Made by a program: the position numbers and the translations under genes
Part shown: one piece after another, positions 5,396-6,426 of the stretch
Layout: each line of letters opens with the position of its first letter
Numbering within the stretch: position 1 is the first letter of the stretch
The notes under the pieces: model-generated
Database searches by the model: none
What the model saw: only the letters and a program-made list of their open reading frames with translations
What the model was told of the DNA's origin: nothing
NCBI GenBank assembly: GCA_964458015.1
Contig: CAYWGR010000241.1
Coordinates: 1 to 6,426 of the forward strand
Origin: CAYWGR01 sp964458015
GTDB lineage: Bacteria; Planctomycetota; Planctomycetia; Pirellulales; Thermoguttaceae
DNA: 6,426 nt
Reading direction: 5' to 3'

Positions 5396-6241
5396 ATGAT
5401 CAGCTTGGGCATGCACACCGACAACTGGCGGCCACTGAGCGGGAATTTCAAGCAGGCGATTGATTCGGCCGTTCAAAATGGCCTGACGCACATCGAGTTC
5501 GGCGTTATTCACGGGCAGTATTGGGTCAATGCCCTCGGCTACGAACCGGCCGTCTCGCTGCAATCGAATCCGCGAGCGTTGCGGCGTTTTTTGGATCAAA
5601 AAGGATTGAATGTCTCGCAGATCGATGCTGCGTATCCTTTGATGGGGCCCGAGGGATCGACATTCGGCGTGCAATACATCCAACAAGCGATTCGCTTTGC
5701 CGCCGAGATTGGCTGCCCGCATATCGATACGACCGACGGTGCTTTCAAAATCGAAGGTTACACCGACGAGGAAGTCTTCCGAATTGCCTGCGAGAACTAC
5801 AAGCAATGTCTTTCCTGGGCGGAAGATTACAATGTGATCCTCAATATCGAGACCCACGGACCTTATACAACGAACGGTGACTTTTTAGAGCGATTGTTTA
5901 CCCATTTTAACTCGCCGTACTTGGGTTTCAACTTTGATACCGGCAACACCTTCATCTCGGGCAAGGATCCGTTGGAATATCTTAAGCGATTTCGCAAGTA
6001 TCTTACACATGCCCATATCAAAGACGTCAGTGCGGGCTTGGCGGCCGCTGCTTTGGGTGAAGAAACGGGCATTGCATGTAGTGAAGTGCCGATCGGCGGC
6101 GGCGTGAACGCGGAAAACATTAAAAAATGCATCGCCTACCTCCGCGAAACCCAATGGAGCGGCGTTCTCTCGATCGAATGTTATGGCGACGACGACAACA
6201 TACGGAAAAGCGTCGAATTTTTACGCCACACCTTAAAATAA
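5396..6241 (+). CDS. Sugar isomerase/epimerase, xylose-isomerase-like TIM barrel
   Basis: This 281-residue protein has the normal length for the AP-endonuclease-2/xylose-isomerase-like superfamily and lacks a signal peptide, so it is cytoplasmic. It opens with the strand ISLGMHTDNW (2-11). Four likely metal ligands lie at the expected strand ends: E152 in NIETHG, D181 in NFDTGN, H207 in HAHIKD and E261 in SIECYG, as in tagatose/psicose 3-epimerases. The family catalyses isomerisation, epimerisation or, in some relatives, carbon-glycoside cleavage of keto sugars using a divalent metal. GGAG (5384-5387), 8 bases before the ATG, supports the start; an ATG at 5389 is in another frame. It follows the oxidoreductase gene by 210 bases of hairpin repeats, so co-transcription is plausible but unproven. 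Acting on a product of the oxidoreductase is an inference from gene order. Confidence 0.9.
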   Translation: MISLGMHTDNWRPLSGNFKQAIDSAVQNGLTHIEFGVIHGQYWVNALGYEPAVSLQSNPRALRRFLDQKGLNVSQIDAAYPLMGPEGSTFGVQYIQQAIRFAAEIGCPHIDTTDGAFKIEGYTDEEVFRIACENYKQCLSWAEDYNVILNIETHGPYTTNGDFLERLFTHFNSPYLGFNFDTGNTFISGKDPLEYLKRFRKYLTHAHIKDVSAGLAAAALGEETGIACSEVPIGGGVNAENIKKCIAYLRETQWSGVLSIECYGDDDNIRKSVEFLRHTLK

Positions 6242-6244
6242 AGG

Positions 6245-6258
6245 CTTGGGATACCAAG
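6245..6258 (+). other. Short hairpin after the isomerase-like gene
   Basis: CTTGG (6245-6249) pairs with CCAAG (6254-6258) around a GATA loop, starting 4 bases after the stop codon. The stem is short and an A-rich rather than T-rich stretch follows, so it is only a weak candidate for the transcript end. The bases from here to 6314 show nothing else I can name. Confidence 0.25.
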
Positions 6259-6314
6259 ATAAAATTGAAATTCGTTCCTCAATTCCGACTGTTATCTCGA
6301 TATCTTGCATCTCA

Positions 6315-6357
6315 TTATCTCGTTCCGAAGCTCCAGCTTCGGAACGCCACGTAGAGT
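6315..6357 (+). repeat. 43-bp repeat with GTTCCGAAGC hairpin, right copy
   Basis: The core 6321-6346 is palindromic with arms CGTTCCGAAGCT and AGCTTCGGAACG when drawn around the central two bases (loop TCCA in the shorter drawing). The flanks TTATCT before and GCCACGTAGAGT after match the inverted copy at 5288-5330. Together the two copies bracket the isomerase-like gene. Read as protein it gives LVPKLQLRNA, an artefact peptide rather than a gene. Confidence 0.85.
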
Positions 6358-6385
6358 TGTCTCGTTTCAAAGTCCCGTACCCTGT

Positions 6386-6426
6386 TTATCTCGTTCCGAA
6401 GCTCCGGCTTCGGAACGCCCCATAGA
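6386..6426 (+). repeat. GTTCCGAAGC hairpin repeat, third copy, cut by window edge
   Basis: TTATCT followed by the palindrome at 6392-6417, with 11-bp arms CGTTCCGAAGC and GCTTCGGAACG around TCCG, repeats the unit at 6315 in the same orientation, 71 bases downstream. The similarity continues past the hairpin into CCCCATAGA at the window end, echoing CCACGTAGA of the previous copy. As RNA it again gives a C(UCCG)G tetraloop. Confidence 0.85.

Noticed and set aside
6127..6354. Plus-strand open frame of 75 codons at the isomerase-like gene end
   Set aside because: Half is an out-of-frame reading of the isomerase-like gene and the end is encoded by the hairpin repeat (LVPKLQLRNA).

Overview
The window looks like a piece of a Planctomycetes chromosome, most likely from the Pirellula-like lineages. 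This is inferred from several features: moderately GC-rich coding sequence; twin-arginine (Tat) signal peptides on a Gfo/Idh/MocA oxidoreductase and on a TIM-barrel protein; a secreted glycosidase-like protein; and many short palindromic intergenic repeats of kinds I associate with that phylum. No rRNA, tRNA, CRISPR array, transposase or phage gene is visible. The first ~330 bases hold no convincing gene.

Layout, all genes on the + strand: (1) 335-1603, a Sec-exported TIM-barrel protein resembling glycoside hydrolases, preceded by a possible long leader with a bulged hairpin. (2) 1604-1905, a repeat-rich intergenic stretch with two dispersed palindromic elements, ending in a promoter and a candidate operator. 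(3) 1906-2511, a TetR/AcrR-type repressor. (4) 2512-2771, a spacer with a hairpin after the repressor gene, then a strong-looking promoter overlapped by a second copy of the motif that precedes the repressor gene. (5) 2772-3779, a Tat-exported, functionally uncharacterised TIM-barrel protein. (6) 3878-5185, a Tat-exported Gfo/Idh/MocA NAD(P)-dependent oxidoreductase. (7) 5396-6241, a cytoplasmic xylose-isomerase-like sugar isomerase/epimerase. (8) GTTCC(C/G)AAGC-type hairpin repeats lie in the gap before gene 7 and beyond it to the end of the window.

How the genes may work together (inference): the repressor probably controls itself and the downstream genes through the shared motif CATACC-N3-TAGTAYGG. 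The exported oxidoreductase and TIM-barrel protein, with the cytoplasmic isomerase-like protein, look like a small set for oxidising and rearranging a sugar or glycoside. The upstream glycosidase-like protein could supply the substrate. The substrate cannot be read from the sequence. I see no wholly new type of system. The most interesting points are the repressor-operator circuit, the uncharacterised Tat protein beside the oxidoreductase, and the structure-conserving repeat families that bracket the last gene.
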